A stretch of DNA of 64,000 nt from Nocardiopsis sp. FR4 (GCF_009830945.1 NZ_VWVV01000018.1:1-64000), one strand, 5' to 3'; shown: positions 16,089-25,369, counted from the stretch's first letter. Notes: generated by a model not told the origin, from the sequence alone. A program made the numbers and translations.

Positions 16089-17761
16089 TGACCACGACGG
16101 ACACCTCTCTCGCGAGCGTCGGCAAGGCGCCGGCGCCCAAGGGGTCGCTCATCGTCAAATGGATGACGTCGACCGACCACAAGATCATCGGGTACATGTA
16201 CCTGATCACCTCCTTCGCCTTCTTCCTGCTGGGCGGAGTGATGGCCCTGGTGATGAGGGCCGAGCTGTTCGTGCCGGGGATGCAGGTCGTCTCCAACGAG
16301 ACGTTCAACCAGATGTTCACCATGCACGGCACGATCATGCTGCTGATGTTCGCGACCCCGCTGTTCGTGGGGTTCTCGAACGTGATCATGCCGCTGCAGA
16401 TCGGGTCGCCCGACGTGGCGTTCCCGCGCATGAACCTGTTCAGCTACTACCTGTTCCTGTTCGGCAGCCTCATCGCCATCAGCGGGTTCCTGACCCCCGG
16501 CGGTGCCGCGAGCTTCGGCTGGTTCGCCTACACCCCGCTGTCGGACGCGGTGCGCTCGCCGGGACTGGGCGGTGACCTGTGGATCCTGGGCCTGGCGGTC
16601 TCGGGTCTGGGCACCATCCTGGGCGCGGTCAACTTCATCACCACCGGCCTGTGCATGCGCGCGCCCGGTATGACGATGTTCCGCATGCCGATCTTCACCT
16701 GGAACACGCTGCTGACCAGTGTCCTGGTCCTGATCGCGTTCCCGGTCCTGACCGCGGCGCTGATCGCCCTGGGCGCCGACCGCATGGTGGGCACGCAGGT
16801 CTACAACGCCGAGCACGGCGGCGCGATCCTGTGGCAGCACCTGTTCTGGTTCTTCGGCCACCCCGAGGTGTACATCATCGCGCTGCCGTTCTTCGGTATC
16901 GCGACGGAGATCCTGCCGGTGTTCAGCCGCAAGCCGATCTTCGGCTACAAGAGCCTGGTCGCGGCGACCATCGCGATCACCGGCCTGTCGGTGACCGTGT
17001 GGGCGCACCACATGTTCCCGACCGGCGCGGTGCTGCTGCCGTTCTTCTCGTTCATGAGCTTCCTCATCGCGGTTCCGACCGGCGTGAAGTTCTTCAACTG
17101 GATCGGCACGATGTGGCGGGGGCAGCTCTCCTTCGAGACGCCGATGCTGTTCGTGATCGGCTTCCTGGTGACCTTCCTCTTCGGCGGTCTGACGGGTGTG
17201 CTGCTGGCCTCGCCGCCGATCGACTTCCACGTCACCGACTCCTACTTCGTGGTGGCGCACTTCCACTACGTGGTGTTCGGCACCGTGGTGTTCGCGATGT
17301 TCGCGGGCTTCTACTACTGGTGGCCCAAGTTCACCGGCCGGATGCTCAACGAGGCGCTGGGCAAGTTCCACTTCTGGCTGCTGTTCCTGGGCTTCCACGG
17401 CACCTTCCTGGTGCAGCACTGGCTGGGCGCCGCGGGCTTCCCGCGCCGCTACGCCGACTACCTGCCCACGGACGGCTTCACCGAGCTGAACCAGATCTCC
17501 TCGGTGTCCTCGTTCGTCCTGGCGGCCTCCACGCTGATCTTCTTCTGGAACGTCTACGTCACCGCGCGCCGGGCTCCGCTGGTGACGGTGGACGACCCGT
17601 GGGGGTACGGCAACTCGCTGGAGTGGGCGACCTCCTGCCCGCCGCCGCGGCACAACTTCACGTCGCTGCCGCGGATCCGGTCCGAGCGTCCGGCGTTCGA
17701 CCTGAACCACCCGCACGCCGCGGCCCCGGGCTCCGTCCCGGTGGGCGCCACGAAGGAGTAG
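16088..17761 (+). CDS. ctaD: Cytochrome c oxidase subunit I
   Basis: 557 residues, twelve membrane spans expected. Heme a and a3/CuB ligands visible: [29 protein letters not shown] (His-Tyr cross-link site), HHMFPTG and [10 protein letters not shown]. Catalyses oxygen reduction coupled to proton pumping. Overlaps ctaC by 1 nt and is followed 6 nt later by ctaF. Confidence 0.97.
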   Translation: MTTTDTSLASVGKAPAPKGSLIVKWMTSTDHKIIGYMYLITSFAFFLLGGVMALVMRAELFVPGMQVVSNETFNQMFTMHGTIMLLMFATPLFVGFSNVIMPLQIGSPDVAFPRMNLFSYYLFLFGSLIAISGFLTPGGAASFGWFAYTPLSDAVRSPGLGGDLWILGLAVSGLGTILGAVNFITTGLCMRAPGMTMFRMPIFTWNTLLTSVLVLIAFPVLTAALIALGADRMVGTQVYNAEHGGAILWQHLFWFFGHPEVYIIALPFFGIATEILPVFSRKPIFGYKSLVAATIAITGLSVTVWAHHMFPTGAVLLPFFSFMSFLIAVPTGVKFFNWIGTMWRGQLSFETPMLFVIGFLVTFLFGGLTGVLLASPPIDFHVTDSYFVVAHFHYVVFGTVVFAMFAGFYYWWPKFTGRMLNEALGKFHFWLLFLGFHGTFLVQHWLGAAGFPRRYADYLPTDGFTELNQISSVSSFVLAASTLIFFWNVYVTARRAPLVTVDDPWGYGNSLEWATSCPPPRHNFTSLPRIRSERPAFDLNHPHAAAPGSVPVGATKE

Positions 17762-17767
17762 GGGCGC

Positions 17768-18193
17768 ATGAAGACGCAGGCCTATCTGTTCATGGGCGTC
17801 TCGACCTTCTTCGGTCTTGCCGCCGCCCTGTACGTGTTCTGGTCCTACCAGGACACGGGCACCATCGAGTGGACCGGTACCACCGCCCTGGTGGTCGCCA
17901 TCGGTTTCGGCTGGATGGTCGGCTTCTGGATCTGGCAGGCCGCCCGGCGCAGTGAGCACTTCCACGGGCTCCCCCCGGAGGAGCGGCTGGACGGCGAGAT
18001 CCAGGAGAACGCCGGCGAGTACGGGTTCTTCAGCCCGCACAGCTGGTGGCCGCTGTTCGTGGCGCTGGCCGTGGCCTTCACCGCGGTGGGTGTGGCCATC
18101 GGCTGGTGGATGGTGATCATCGGCGCCTTCGCCATCATCCTCACCGCCATCGGCTGGATCTTCGAGTACTACCGCAAGGAGTTCCAGCACTAG
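17768..18193 (+). CDS. ctaF: Cytochrome c oxidase subunit IV (actinobacterial CtaF)
   Basis: 141 residues with two pairs of membrane helices (about 5-27, 33-53 and 92-130) and a conserved loop EHFHGLPPEERLDGEI..AGEYGFFSPHSWWPL, which is the actinobacterial subunit IV pattern. Structural subunit of the aa3 oxidase. A hairpin follows 22 nt after the stop. Confidence 0.92.
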   Translation: MKTQAYLFMGVSTFFGLAAALYVFWSYQDTGTIEWTGTTALVVAIGFGWMVGFWIWQAARRSEHFHGLPPEERLDGEIQENAGEYGFFSPHSWWPLFVALAVAFTAVGVAIGWWMVIIGAFAIILTAIGWIFEYYRKEFQH

Positions 18194-18215
18194 CTCGCGG
18201 TGCCCCCAGCGCCTG

Positions 18216-18255
18216 GCCCCGGTGGCCGGTCGGATTCCCGACCGGGCACCGGGGC
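18216..18255 (+). terminator. Terminator-like hairpin after ctaF
   Basis: GCCCCGG (18216-18222) pairs with CCGGGGC (18249-18255), and inside it CCGGTCGG pairs with CCGACCGG around ATTC. Long GC-rich stem, no T run; it closes the ctaCDF transcript. Confidence 0.65.
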
Positions 18256-18400
18256 TTCGCCGTACCGGTGAGGCCACGAGCCCGCCGGCGCGGTAGGGGA
18301 CGAAAGGTAGGCTGCTGGACAGGACGGAGCAGCCAGGAGCCCCGCGGGCGGCGGACCGTCCGCTTCGGGGCTCCGTCGCAAGGACGCTGGAGGTCCTGAC

Positions 18401-19693
18401 TTGAAGGCACGAGTCTCCCGGGCGGCACTGCGCCGCCTGGCGGCCACCGCCGCCGTCGCACTCGCGGCGGCGGCCTGCACCACCACCCCCGAGACCGGGC
18501 CCGGCCCCGAGCCCTCGCCGAGTCCGGAGCCGAGCGGGCCGCGGGTGGAGATCACCCCAGAACAGGGCGCCGAGCAGGTGCCGCCCAACACCCCGGTGCG
18601 GGTGTCGGCGGAGGAGGGCACCCTCACCGAGGTGCGGGTGGAGCAGACCCCGCTGGAGGGGGAGGCCGCGGAACGGGCCGGTGCGCCGGAGGAGTTCCCG
18701 GGGACCCTGAGCGAGGACGGCGCCTCCTGGACCAGCGAGGGCAACATGTACCCGGGGTCGGCGGTGACCGTGCGCGCGACCGCCGAGAACGCCGAGGGGC
18801 TGACCTCGGAGGCCGTCGCGGAGTTCCGGACCCTGGCCGCCGAGCCGGGGCGGCGCCTGGAGCTGGTCTCCAACTTCCCCGCCACCGGGGACACCGTGGG
18901 TGTGGGGATGCCCGTCATCGTCAACTTCGACCTGCCCGTGCGGAACAAGGCCCAGGTCGAGAACTCGATGGAGGTGACCTCCGAGCACGCGGTCGAGGGC
19001 GCCTGGAACTGGGTCGGCGACCAGATGGCGGTGTTTCGGCCGCGCGAGTACTGGGAGCCCTACCAGCGGGTGAGCGTGGACCTGCGCCTGGCCGGGGTGG
19101 AGGCCTCAGAGGGGGTCTACGGCATCGCCAACCACCGCATCGAGTTCGACGTGGGCCGGGAGATGATCGCGACGATGCACGTGCCCGACCACGAGATGAG
19201 GGTGGATGTCGACGGTGAGGTGGTGCGCGCCATCCCGGTGAGCAACGGCAAGGCGGACAAGCGCTTCAACACCACCACCTCCGGGATCCACCTGACCATG
19301 GAGAAGTACGAGTCGCTGGTGATGGACGCGGCCACGGTGGGTATCCCCGAGGACTCGCCCGACTACTACAAGCTGGACGTGAAGTGGGCGGTGCGGACCT
19401 CCAACAGCGGGGAGTTCGTCCACGCGGCGCCCTGGAACGACCGGATCGGCTCGGCCGACGTCTCCAACGGGTGCACGAACATGTCGGTGGAGGACGCCCG
19501 GTGGTTCCACGGCCAGGCGCTGATGGGCGACGTCCTGGAGACCACCGGGACCGACCGCCAGCTGGAGTGGGACAACGGGTGGGGTTTCTACCAGCGCTCC
19601 TGGGAGGAGTGGCTGGCCAGCAGCGCCACGGGGGAGCCGCAGGTGACCGACGGGTCGGGCACCCCCGGCTCCGTGCACGGCGAGGGCCTCTAG
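18401..19693 (+). CDS. L,D-transpeptidase, lipoprotein with Ig-like domains
   Basis: 430 residues from TTG 18401, chosen because CTGGAGGT sits 7 nt upstream. Lipobox region ALAAAACTTTP, a Pro/Glu-rich linker, two Ig-like beta domains (about 45-250), then a YkuD domain with the catalytic segment HAAPWNDRIG..SNGCTNMS, its cysteine forming the acyl-enzyme. Such enzymes make 3-3 cross-links in actinobacterial peptidoglycan outside the membrane. The stop codon shares the tetranucleotide CTAG with the convergent pimB stop. Confidence 0.9.
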   Translation: MKARVSRAALRRLAATAAVALAAAACTTTPETGPGPEPSPSPEPSGPRVEITPEQGAEQVPPNTPVRVSAEEGTLTEVRVEQTPLEGEAAERAGAPEEFPGTLSEDGASWTSEGNMYPGSAVTVRATAENAEGLTSEAVAEFRTLAAEPGRRLELVSNFPATGDTVGVGMPVIVNFDLPVRNKAQVENSMEVTSEHAVEGAWNWVGDQMAVFRPREYWEPYQRVSVDLRLAGVEASEGVYGIANHRIEFDVGREMIATMHVPDHEMRVDVDGEVVRAIPVSNGKADKRFNTTTSGIHLTMEKYESLVMDAATVGIPEDSPDYYKLDVKWAVRTSNSGEFVHAAPWNDRIGSADVSNGCTNMSVEDARWFHGQALMGDVLETTGTDRQLEWDNGWGFYQRSWEEWLASSATGEPQVTDGSGTPGSVHGEGL

Positions 19694-20844
19694 TCCGGCA
19701 GGTCCTGGGAGCCGTTGAGGAGGGCGTCCAAGCGTGCGGCGGTGTGCTCCCAGCTCCACTTCCGGCTCACCCATTCCCGGCCGTGTGCGCCCATCTGGGC
19801 GGCGCGGTCGGGGTCCTTGAGTAGCCGGATGACGGCTCGGGCGGTGGGTCCGGGCAGGGAACCGTCCACGACCAGGCCGGTGCGTTCGGGCAGGACCGCG
19901 TCGGGTGCGCCGCCGGAGTCGCCCGCGACCACGGGCAGGCCGCAGGCGGAGGCCTCCAGGTAGACGATGCCCAGGCCCTCGGCCTCCAGGCCGCCGCGCC
20001 GGGTGCGGCAGGGCATGGCGAACACGTCTCCGGCGTCGTAGTGGGACGGCAGTTCCTCGTCGGTGACCGGTCCGGTGAAGACCACCGAGTCCATGCCGCG
20101 CGCGGCGGCGCGCAGGCGGTCGCGGTGGGGGCCGTCGCCGACGATGAGCAGGGCGGCGTCGGGGACGTCGGCCCGGATCCGGGGCCAGGCGCGGATGAGG
20201 GTGTCCTGTCCCTTGCGGGGGACGAGCCGGGAGACGCAGACCACCACGGGCCGGTCGCCCAGGCCGTGGCGTCGGCGGATGTCCTCGCCGCCGCAGCCGG
20301 GGCGGAAGCGCTGGGCGTCGACGCCGGGCGCGAGCTGGCGCATGCGTGCGGCGGCGTCGGGGGTCAGGGCGCGGGCCAGGCGGCGGCGGGTGTACTCGCC
20401 GAGGTAGGTGAGGGTGTCGGTGGTGCTGCCGATGCGGCGCAGTGCCTCGCGGGAGCCGGGGAGCGCGGCCCACCAGGTCTCGTGGCCGTGGCTGAGGGCG
20501 ATCTGGCGTTTGACGGGGGTGTCGCGGCCCAGTCCGGCGGCCAGGAGGCCGAGGGGGGCGGCGGCGCCGTAGAGGACGGTGTCGCAGTCCTCCATGTCGG
20601 CGATGGCGCGGGCCCGGGCGGCCACACGGGGTGTGGGCAGCAGGACCCGGGCGGCGTCGCGTACGACGGGGAAGGGCTGGCGCAGGTCGAAGTGCGGGTC
20701 GGCTGCGGCGTCGGCCGGGGCGGGCGAGGAGCAGTAGACCACGACGGAGCCCTCGGGGCGGCGCAGGGCCATCTCGTGGACGAAGGACTCGATGCCTCCG
20801 GTCTTGGGCGGGAAGTCGTTGGTGATGATCAGGGTTCGCGGCAC
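19690..20844 (-). CDS. pimB: Phosphatidylinositol mannoside mannosyltransferase PimB-like (GT4)
   Basis: 384 residues from GTG 20844 (PRTLIITNDFPPKTGG at the N-terminus, as in M. tuberculosis Rv2188c). GT-B glycosyltransferase: LSHGHETWWAALPG, CVSRLVPRKGQDTLI (GDP-binding Arg/Lys) and EAEGLGIVYLEASACGLP (EX7E motif). Adds mannose to PIM1 on the inner leaflet. A frame extends to 20892, but a TAGACT hexamer (20852-20857) ends 7 nt before the GTG and no Shine-Dalgarno is present, so I favour a leaderless start here. Convergent with, and overlapping by 4 nt, the L,D-transpeptidase gene. Confidence 0.88.
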   Translation of the reverse strand: MPRTLIITNDFPPKTGGIESFVHEMALRRPEGSVVVYCSSPAPADAAADPHFDLRQPFPVVRDAARVLLPTPRVAARARAIADMEDCDTVLYGAAAPLGLLAAGLGRDTPVKRQIALSHGHETWWAALPGSREALRRIGSTTDTLTYLGEYTRRRLARALTPDAAARMRQLAPGVDAQRFRPGCGGEDIRRRHGLGDRPVVVCVSRLVPRKGQDTLIRAWPRIRADVPDAALLIVGDGPHRDRLRAAARGMDSVVFTGPVTDEELPSHYDAGDVFAMPCRTRRGGLEAEGLGIVYLEASACGLPVVAGDSGGAPDAVLPERTGLVVDGSLPGPTARAVIRLLKDPDRAAQMGAHGREWVSRKWSWEHTAARLDALLNGSQDLPD

Positions 20845-20967
20845 AGGGGGCAGTCTAGGGCGGGGTGGGGCGGGGGCGGGGGTGTGCGACACGCCCGGAT
20901 TCCCGCGGGGAGGTGTCGGGATTATCGTGATCTACGACGTTAAGGTGCAGCTCGGGTCCTTGCGCAG

Positions 20968-21002
20968 GTGCGCCCCGCGACGCGGGGCGTCGCGGGGCGC
21001 AC
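20968..21002 (-). terminator. Strong terminator hairpin after the NlpC/P60 gene
   Basis: Perfect 15-bp stem: 20968-20982 pairs with 20988-21002 around a 5-nt loop, immediately after the stop of the minus-strand hydrolase gene. No T run. Confidence 0.75.
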
Positions 21003-21007
21003 GGGGG

Positions 21008-22072
21008 TCAGGGGCGCACGGCGGCCACGAAGTTGGCGCGGTAGTAGTCGTTCAGGGTGACGGTGCCGATGGGGCGCGCGGAGGTGGAGGCGTGCACCAT
21101 GACGTTGTCACCCGCGTACAGGCCCACGTGGCCGGGGCCGCTGCCGCCGGGGTAGAAGAACAGCAGGTCGCCGGGCTGCTTGTTCTCCCAGGAGACCCGC
21201 TGGCCCGCGTTGACCTGGTCGTAGGTGGTGCGCGGCAGGACCACGCCCGCGGCCCGCCAGGCGGCCTGGGTCAGGCCCGAGCAGTCGTAGCCGCCGGGTC
21301 CGGTGCCGCCCCAGACGTAGGGCTTGCCGATCTGGGCGTAGGCGAAGTCCAGGGCGACCCGGGCGTTGCCGGAGGCGGGCCCGGTGTAGCTGCCGCCCGT
21401 GCCGCCCCCGCTGCCCGTGCCGCCGCCGCTGGTGCCGCCGGCCGTGCCCGTGTCGGCCCCGGTCTGGCCGACGTTGGCGGTGGCCTGCGCCCGCTCCTCG
21501 GCGCTCAGCTCCTCCAGCAGGGCCTCCTGCTCGGCGATGGCGTCCTCGGAGGCCTCGGTGGCCTCCTCGGCCTCGGCCAGGGCCTCGGCGGCCTCCTCCT
21601 CGGTCGCGACGGCCTCGGCCTCCAGGACCTCCAGGTTCTCCAGCTCGGTCGTGTACTGCTCGAGCGTGCCGTCGTTGCGCTCGGAGAGGTAGTCCAGGTC
21701 GGCCTGGTGGGCCAGGGCGTTCTCGGGACCGGTGGAGTTGATCAGCTGGTGGAAGGAGGTGAGGTCGGTGCCGGAGTAGGTGCTGCTGGCGAGCTGGCGA
21801 GCGCCCAGACCCAGCTCCTCCACCTTCTCCCGGGTGGTCTCGATCTCCTCCAGGACCTCTTCGAGCTTCTCCTCGGCGGCCTCGTGGGTCTCCTTGGCCT
21901 CGTTGTAGGCCCCGTTGAGGGTGATGTACTCCTCTTCGAGGCGCTCGATCTCGGCGCGGACCTCCTCGACCGTGGGCTCGGCGTGGGCCACGGCGCCGGG
22001 CAGCAGCAGGGAGCAGGAGGCGAGGGAGGAGACGACCGCCGTGCGTCGCCCGAGGCGGCGGGATGCGGACAC
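21008..22072 (-). CDS. Secreted NlpC/P60 peptidoglycan endopeptidase with coiled coil (RipA/RipC-like), copy 1
   Basis: 354 residues from GTG 22072 (AAAGGTG upstream); the longer open frame above it is untranslated leader. Signal peptide (1-33, ending AHAEP), a long Glu/Ala-rich coiled coil (about 35-215), a Gly/Ser/Thr linker, then the NlpC/P60 domain with Cys in GGYDCSGLTQAAW and His in GPGHVGLYAGD, third polar residue in MVHAST. Cleaves stem peptides during division or remodelling. A close paralogue lies directly upstream; M. tuberculosis Rv2190c holds the same position next to pimB. Confidence 0.9.
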   Translation of the reverse strand: MSASRRLGRRTAVVSSLASCSLLLPGAVAHAEPTVEEVRAEIERLEEEYITLNGAYNEAKETHEAAEEKLEEVLEEIETTREKVEELGLGARQLASSTYSGTDLTSFHQLINSTGPENALAHQADLDYLSERNDGTLEQYTTELENLEVLEAEAVATEEEAAEALAEAEEATEASEDAIAEQEALLEELSAEERAQATANVGQTGADTGTAGGTSGGGTGSGGGTGGSYTGPASGNARVALDFAYAQIGKPYVWGGTGPGGYDCSGLTQAAWRAAGVVLPRTTYDQVNAGQRVSWENKQPGDLLFFYPGGSGPGHVGLYAGDNVMVHASTSARPIGTVTLNDYYRANFVAAVRP

Positions 22073-22198
22073 GTGTAGCACCTTTCTCCCCTCGTCCGCG
22101 GAACGTGCGGGGACAAGGGATGCACCGGGTGGGGCGCGGGTCCTGCGGCGCGCGGCCCGTGTGGGGACGGGCACGAGGGCGGGGCGGCCGGACCCGGA

Positions 22199-22243
22199 TG
22201 CGGTTGTCACCGCCGGGGGGGCGGTGAGTCAGGGGCAACCGCA
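22199..22243 (-). promoter_or_regulatory. Structured leader hairpin ahead of NlpC/P60 copy 1
   Basis: On the transcript TGCGGTTG pairs with CAACCGCA (8 bp) and, inside, CACCGCC pairs with GGCGGTG (7 bp), separated by an asymmetric internal loop CCCCTGACT. It lies about 130-170 nt before the start codon. Function unknown; it could be a regulatory leader or simply a stable stem. Confidence 0.4.
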
Positions 22244-22366
22244 CTCGGCGATGAACACTAGTGCATGCCTCGGGCCGCTCTCAACCTTTTCGTGATGTTC
22301 CCCTGGTAGGCGCACTGTGTCCGAAAAGCGGTCCCGTGTCCTTTAACGGTGCCCGGAGAACGCAGA

Positions 22367-22395
22367 GGGGCCGCCACCCGGCGGGTGGCGGCCCC
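22367..22395 (-). terminator. Terminator after NlpC/P60 copy 2
   Basis: GGGGCCGCCACCC (22367-22379) and its perfect complement (22383-22395) form a 13-bp stem with a 3-nt loop, 12 nt after the stop codon of the minus-strand gene. Confidence 0.75.
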
Positions 22396-22406
22396 GGGCG
22401 TCATCC

Positions 22407-23411
22407 CTAGGGGCGTACGGCGAACTGGAACTGGGAGCCCCAGTACGCGGCCAGGCCCACGACCTCGATGTTGCGGCCGGTACGCGGGGCGTGGACCATC
22501 TGGCCGTTGCCCGCGTAGAGCCCGTTGTGGCCCAGGTCGCCGAAGAAGAACATGATGTCGCCGGGCTGCAGGGCGCCCATGTCGTAGATGCGCTGGCCCA
22601 CCTCGGCCTGCGCGTAGGTGGTGCGGGGCAGGTCCACGCCCGCGTTGCGCCAGGAGGCCTGCACCAGGCCGGAGCAGTCGTAGCCCGCGGGGCCGGTGCC
22701 GCCGTAGATGTAGGGCTTGCCGACCTGGGCGTAGGCGAAGTCCAGGGCCGCGCCCGCGTTGCCCGAGGCACCGCCGGTGTAGGACTGGCCCGCCTCGTCG
22801 TTGGCGCCCTCGGCGGAGGCGTCGGCGTCGGGGAACTGCTCCAGGAGCTCCTGCTGCTCCGCGATCTTGGCCTCGACCTCCTCCTTGGCCTCCTCGGCCT
22901 CCTCCAGGGCCTCCTCCGCCTCCTCCAGGGCCTCCTCGGCCTCGTCCTTGAGGCTGAAGAGGCGCTCGGAGGACTCGCCGAACTCCTCCAGCTGGGCCTT
23001 CTGCGCCTCCGAGAGGTAGTTCAGGTCGGCGTTCTGCTCCAGCAGGGCCTCGGGGCCGTCGGAGGTGAGGATGTTGGTCGTGGAGTCCAGCTCACCGGAC
23101 TGGTAGGTGGCGTTGGCCAGCTGCTGGACCTTGCCGCGCAGCTCCTCGTAGCGCTCCTCCTCGTCGCCGACCTGCTCCTCGAGCTCCTCATAGAGGGTCT
23201 CGGCGACCTCGTGGTCCTCCTTGGCCTGGTTGTAGGCCTCCACCGCGGAGGAGGACTCCTCGTTGAGCCGCTCGATCTCGGCCTCGACGTCCTCCTTGGT
23301 CGGCTCCGCGTGGGCGGTGCCCGGGGCGATCATGGTGCTGGCGACGACCGCGCTGAGTCCGGTCGTAGCAGCGATTCGGCGAGCCGTACGCCGACCACCG
23401 GTGTTCTTCAT
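22407..23411 (-). CDS. Secreted NlpC/P60 peptidoglycan endopeptidase with coiled coil, copy 2
   Basis: 334 residues from ATG 23411 with AAGGAG upstream. Signal peptide (1-35, TAHAEP), Glu-rich coiled coil (about 38-195) containing two repeats of EEALEEAEEA, short linker, and the NlpC/P60 domain with Cys in GYDCSGLVQASW and His in LGHNGLYAGN. Domain order and sequence match copy 1, so the pair looks like a tandem duplication with drift; the linker is shorter and the repeats differ. Extracellular peptidoglycan hydrolase. Confidence 0.9.
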   Translation of the reverse strand: MKNTGGRRTARRIAATTGLSAVVASTMIAPGTAHAEPTKEDVEAEIERLNEESSSAVEAYNQAKEDHEVAETLYEELEEQVGDEEERYEELRGKVQQLANATYQSGELDSTTNILTSDGPEALLEQNADLNYLSEAQKAQLEEFGESSERLFSLKDEAEEALEEAEEALEEAEEAKEEVEAKIAEQQELLEQFPDADASAEGANDEAGQSYTGGASGNAGAALDFAYAQVGKPYIYGGTGPAGYDCSGLVQASWRNAGVDLPRTTYAQAEVGQRIYDMGALQPGDIMFFFGDLGHNGLYAGNGQMVHAPRTGRNIEVVGLAAYWGSQFQFAVRP

Positions 23412-23669
23412 GGCGGTCCACGCTCCTTGGGGTTGGGAAGATCCGCACAGGGGTGCTGGGAGATACGGTCACGAGATCCGTGCGGGGGCACGGGGAGGAT
23501 TCCAGTGCGCGGTGCCCACCGGCGGGCACAGGGGCGGCCTTCTATCCGATGGTGCACACGACACTGCGGTAAAACCTAGCGGACCGCTACGCACGGCTCA
23601 ACCAGGGGGCGCACACGTCACGTGCCCGGGCCCCCTTCCCGCGGACGGGGCGGGAGGGGGCCGGGCCGC

Positions 23670-25091
23670 TCAGCCGTAGGCCTCCAAGCGGTGGAGGAAG
23701 ATGGTCGAGGGCACCGCGCGCGCCCCGGCCCGGCGCACCTCCCGGACGATCTCCCGGTCGGAGGTGACCACCGCGATCGGCCGCCCGGGGGGTTCGGCGC
23801 GCACCAGCCGCACGATGAGCTCGTCCGCGGTCTGCCCGGGGGCGCTGAACAGCAGCCGGACCCGGCGGGGGGAGGCCACCACCGGCGGGGTGTCCACGTC
23901 CGCGCCGTCGAACACGCAGGTGATCTCGGCCTTGGTGCGGCTGGCCAGGCCCTCCAGGGAGTTCATCAGGCGGGTGCGCTGGTCGGCCAGGGGGAGCGTG
24001 CCGTAGCCGGTCTTGGTGACGTTGTAGCCGTCGACCAGCAGGTGCACCCGCGGCGCGGTGAGCAGGTGGTCGAGGAGGCCGGGGTCGTCGTCGGGCAGGC
24101 CGCCCAGGGAGACCCGTCGCTGCTGTTCGGTCCCGGTGACCAGGTCGGCGGGGTTGTCCAGGGCGGTGGGCAGGGCCAGCTCCCGGCGCAGTCCGTGCGA
24201 GGCCTCCACCAGCACGTCCAGCAGGACGCGCAGGCGGGCCTCGTCGGCGTTGCGTCCGGTGCGTACGGCGCGCCGGGCGTTCTCCACCTGGGTCTCGGCG
24301 TCGGCCAGGCGTGAGCGCAGCCGCCGGTTCTCCGACTCCAGGGCGCTGATCCGCGCGGTCGCCTCCGACTCGCGGTCGGCCGTCTCGTTCAGGGTCCGTG
24401 AGGCCCGTTCGGTGGCCTCCTTGGCGCGTTGGCGTTCGGTGTGCACCTTGCGGCGCAGTTCGGCGATCTCGGTGCGCTGGGATCTGAGCTGGGAGCGCAG
24501 GCGGTCGAGTTCGGCCTGGTGGTCGTGGCGGGTCTCGTCGAGTTGGCGGCGGGCGGCGGCCAGGGCCTCGGCGGCCTCGTCGACCTCCTTGGCGCTGGTC
24601 TGGCGGTCGAGTTCGCGGTGGACGCCCTCGATGATGTCGGCCCATCCCCGGGGGCGCAGCAGGTAGGCGCAGGCCGCCACGGCGACGGGGTCGGCCGCGG
24701 GGGGGACCAGGCCCGAGCGCAGTCCCTCGGCGAGTTCGGGCCAGACCTGTTCGACCCTGGCGGCGACCGTGGCGCGGAAGGAGGCGTCGGTCTCCAGCTG
24801 GGCGGCGATCTGGGGTCCGGCCAGGCGGGCCCGGCGCCGGGGCTCGAACCTGGCCACCCGGCGCAGCAGCGGCGGCAGGTCGTTGGCGCGCATGCCGCCG
24901 AGCACGTCGGAGCCGTACTCCACGACCCTGGCGCGCACCGGTTCGGGCAGGGGGCGGGCCAGGTGTTCGGTGTCGTGGCCGGGGGCCCCGTCCCCGGGTG
25001 CCGTGTCGTCCCCCGGAGGTGCCGCGCGGGCGTCGCCGTCCAGCGGGCCGGTGCCGTCCGGTTCGCCGCCCGCCTCGGGGCGGGCGCTCAT
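23670..25091 (-). CDS. Coiled-coil protein with C-terminal NYN/PIN-like ribonuclease domain
   Basis: 473 residues from ATG 25091. Disordered acidic N-terminus (1-45), a helical region of about 150 residues (ARFEPRRRARLAGPQ..LLRPRGWADIIEGVHREL), a long heptad-type coiled coil (about 195-300), then an NYN domain of the YacP kind with the acidic cluster DGYNVTKTGYG, CVFDGADV, TADELIVRLV and VTSDREI. The fold predicts metal-dependent RNA cleavage. Its ATG overlaps the stop of the zinc-ribbon gene (ATGA), so the two are translationally coupled. Orthologues in actinomycetes are usually called RNA-binding proteins; the substrate is unknown. Confidence 0.82.
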   Translation of the reverse strand: MSARPEAGGEPDGTGPLDGDARAAPPGDDTAPGDGAPGHDTEHLARPLPEPVRARVVEYGSDVLGGMRANDLPPLLRRVARFEPRRRARLAGPQIAAQLETDASFRATVAARVEQVWPELAEGLRSGLVPPAADPVAVAACAYLLRPRGWADIIEGVHRELDRQTSAKEVDEAAEALAAARRQLDETRHDHQAELDRLRSQLRSQRTEIAELRRKVHTERQRAKEATERASRTLNETADRESEATARISALESENRRLRSRLADAETQVENARRAVRTGRNADEARLRVLLDVLVEASHGLRRELALPTALDNPADLVTGTEQQRRVSLGGLPDDDPGLLDHLLTAPRVHLLVDGYNVTKTGYGTLPLADQRTRLMNSLEGLASRTKAEITCVFDGADVDTPPVVASPRRVRLLFSAPGQTADELIVRLVRAEPPGRPIAVVTSDREIVREVRRAGARAVPSTIFLHRLEAYG

Positions 25092-25369
25092 GCCTGACCC
25101 GTCGTGCTCTCCGCCGGGGAACCGGGGGCCGACCGGTCGGCGTCGGGGCGGGCGATGACCTCCACGCTGTCGGTGGCGCCGCACCAGCGGCACCGGACGC
25201 TCTCGACGGTCTCGGAGAGCACGGTGCGCTCCTCGACCGCGCCGTCACCGGCGAGGTCGAAGTGGAGGTAGTCCTGGGAGCGGAGGGTGCGGGTCACGTC
25301 GAACCGTGTGAGATTGCCGCATCCGGTGCACCGCCACCGCTCACTGTCACCCGGCATCGCGATCCCCAC
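25088..25369 (-). CDS. Small zinc-ribbon protein coupled to the NYN nuclease gene
   Basis: 93 residues from GTG 25369, favoured because GAGGAGG lies just before it (4-nt spacing); ATG 25357 would leave 16 nt. Two CxxC knuckles, RCTGCGN and RCRWCGA, flank a short beta-rich segment (DYLHFDLAG..VEERTVLSETVESV), giving a rubredoxin-like zinc ribbon. The C-terminal 20 residues look disordered. Overlaps the NYN nuclease start by ATGA, so the two products are made together; an RNA- or nuclease-partner role is inference. Long open frames across it are shadows. Confidence 0.7.
   Translation of the reverse strand: MGIAMPGDSERWRCTGCGNLTRFDVTRTLRSQDYLHFDLAGDGAVEERTVLSETVESVRCRWCGATDSVEVIARPDADRSAPGSPAESTTGQA

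Larger units (their letters stand above)
22073..22406. other. Intergenic region between the two NlpC/P60 genes
   Basis: 334 nt. It holds a terminator of the upstream paralogue (22367-22395), a possible minus-strand promoter (TTGAGA and TAGTGT separated by about 18 nt, around 22257-22290) and a two-part hairpin at 22199-22243 in the predicted leader. I looked for the c-di-AMP (ydaO) riboswitch common ahead of such genes and did not find its conserved blocks. Confidence 0.45.

Noticed and set aside
15569..18988. 1139-codon minus-strand open frame across ctaC-ctaD-ctaF
   Set aside because: Shadow of well-conserved plus-strand oxidase genes; its translation is low-complexity.
22073..22300. c-di-AMP (ydaO) riboswitch ahead of NlpC/P60
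   Set aside because: None of its conserved sequence blocks could be found in either hydrolase leader.
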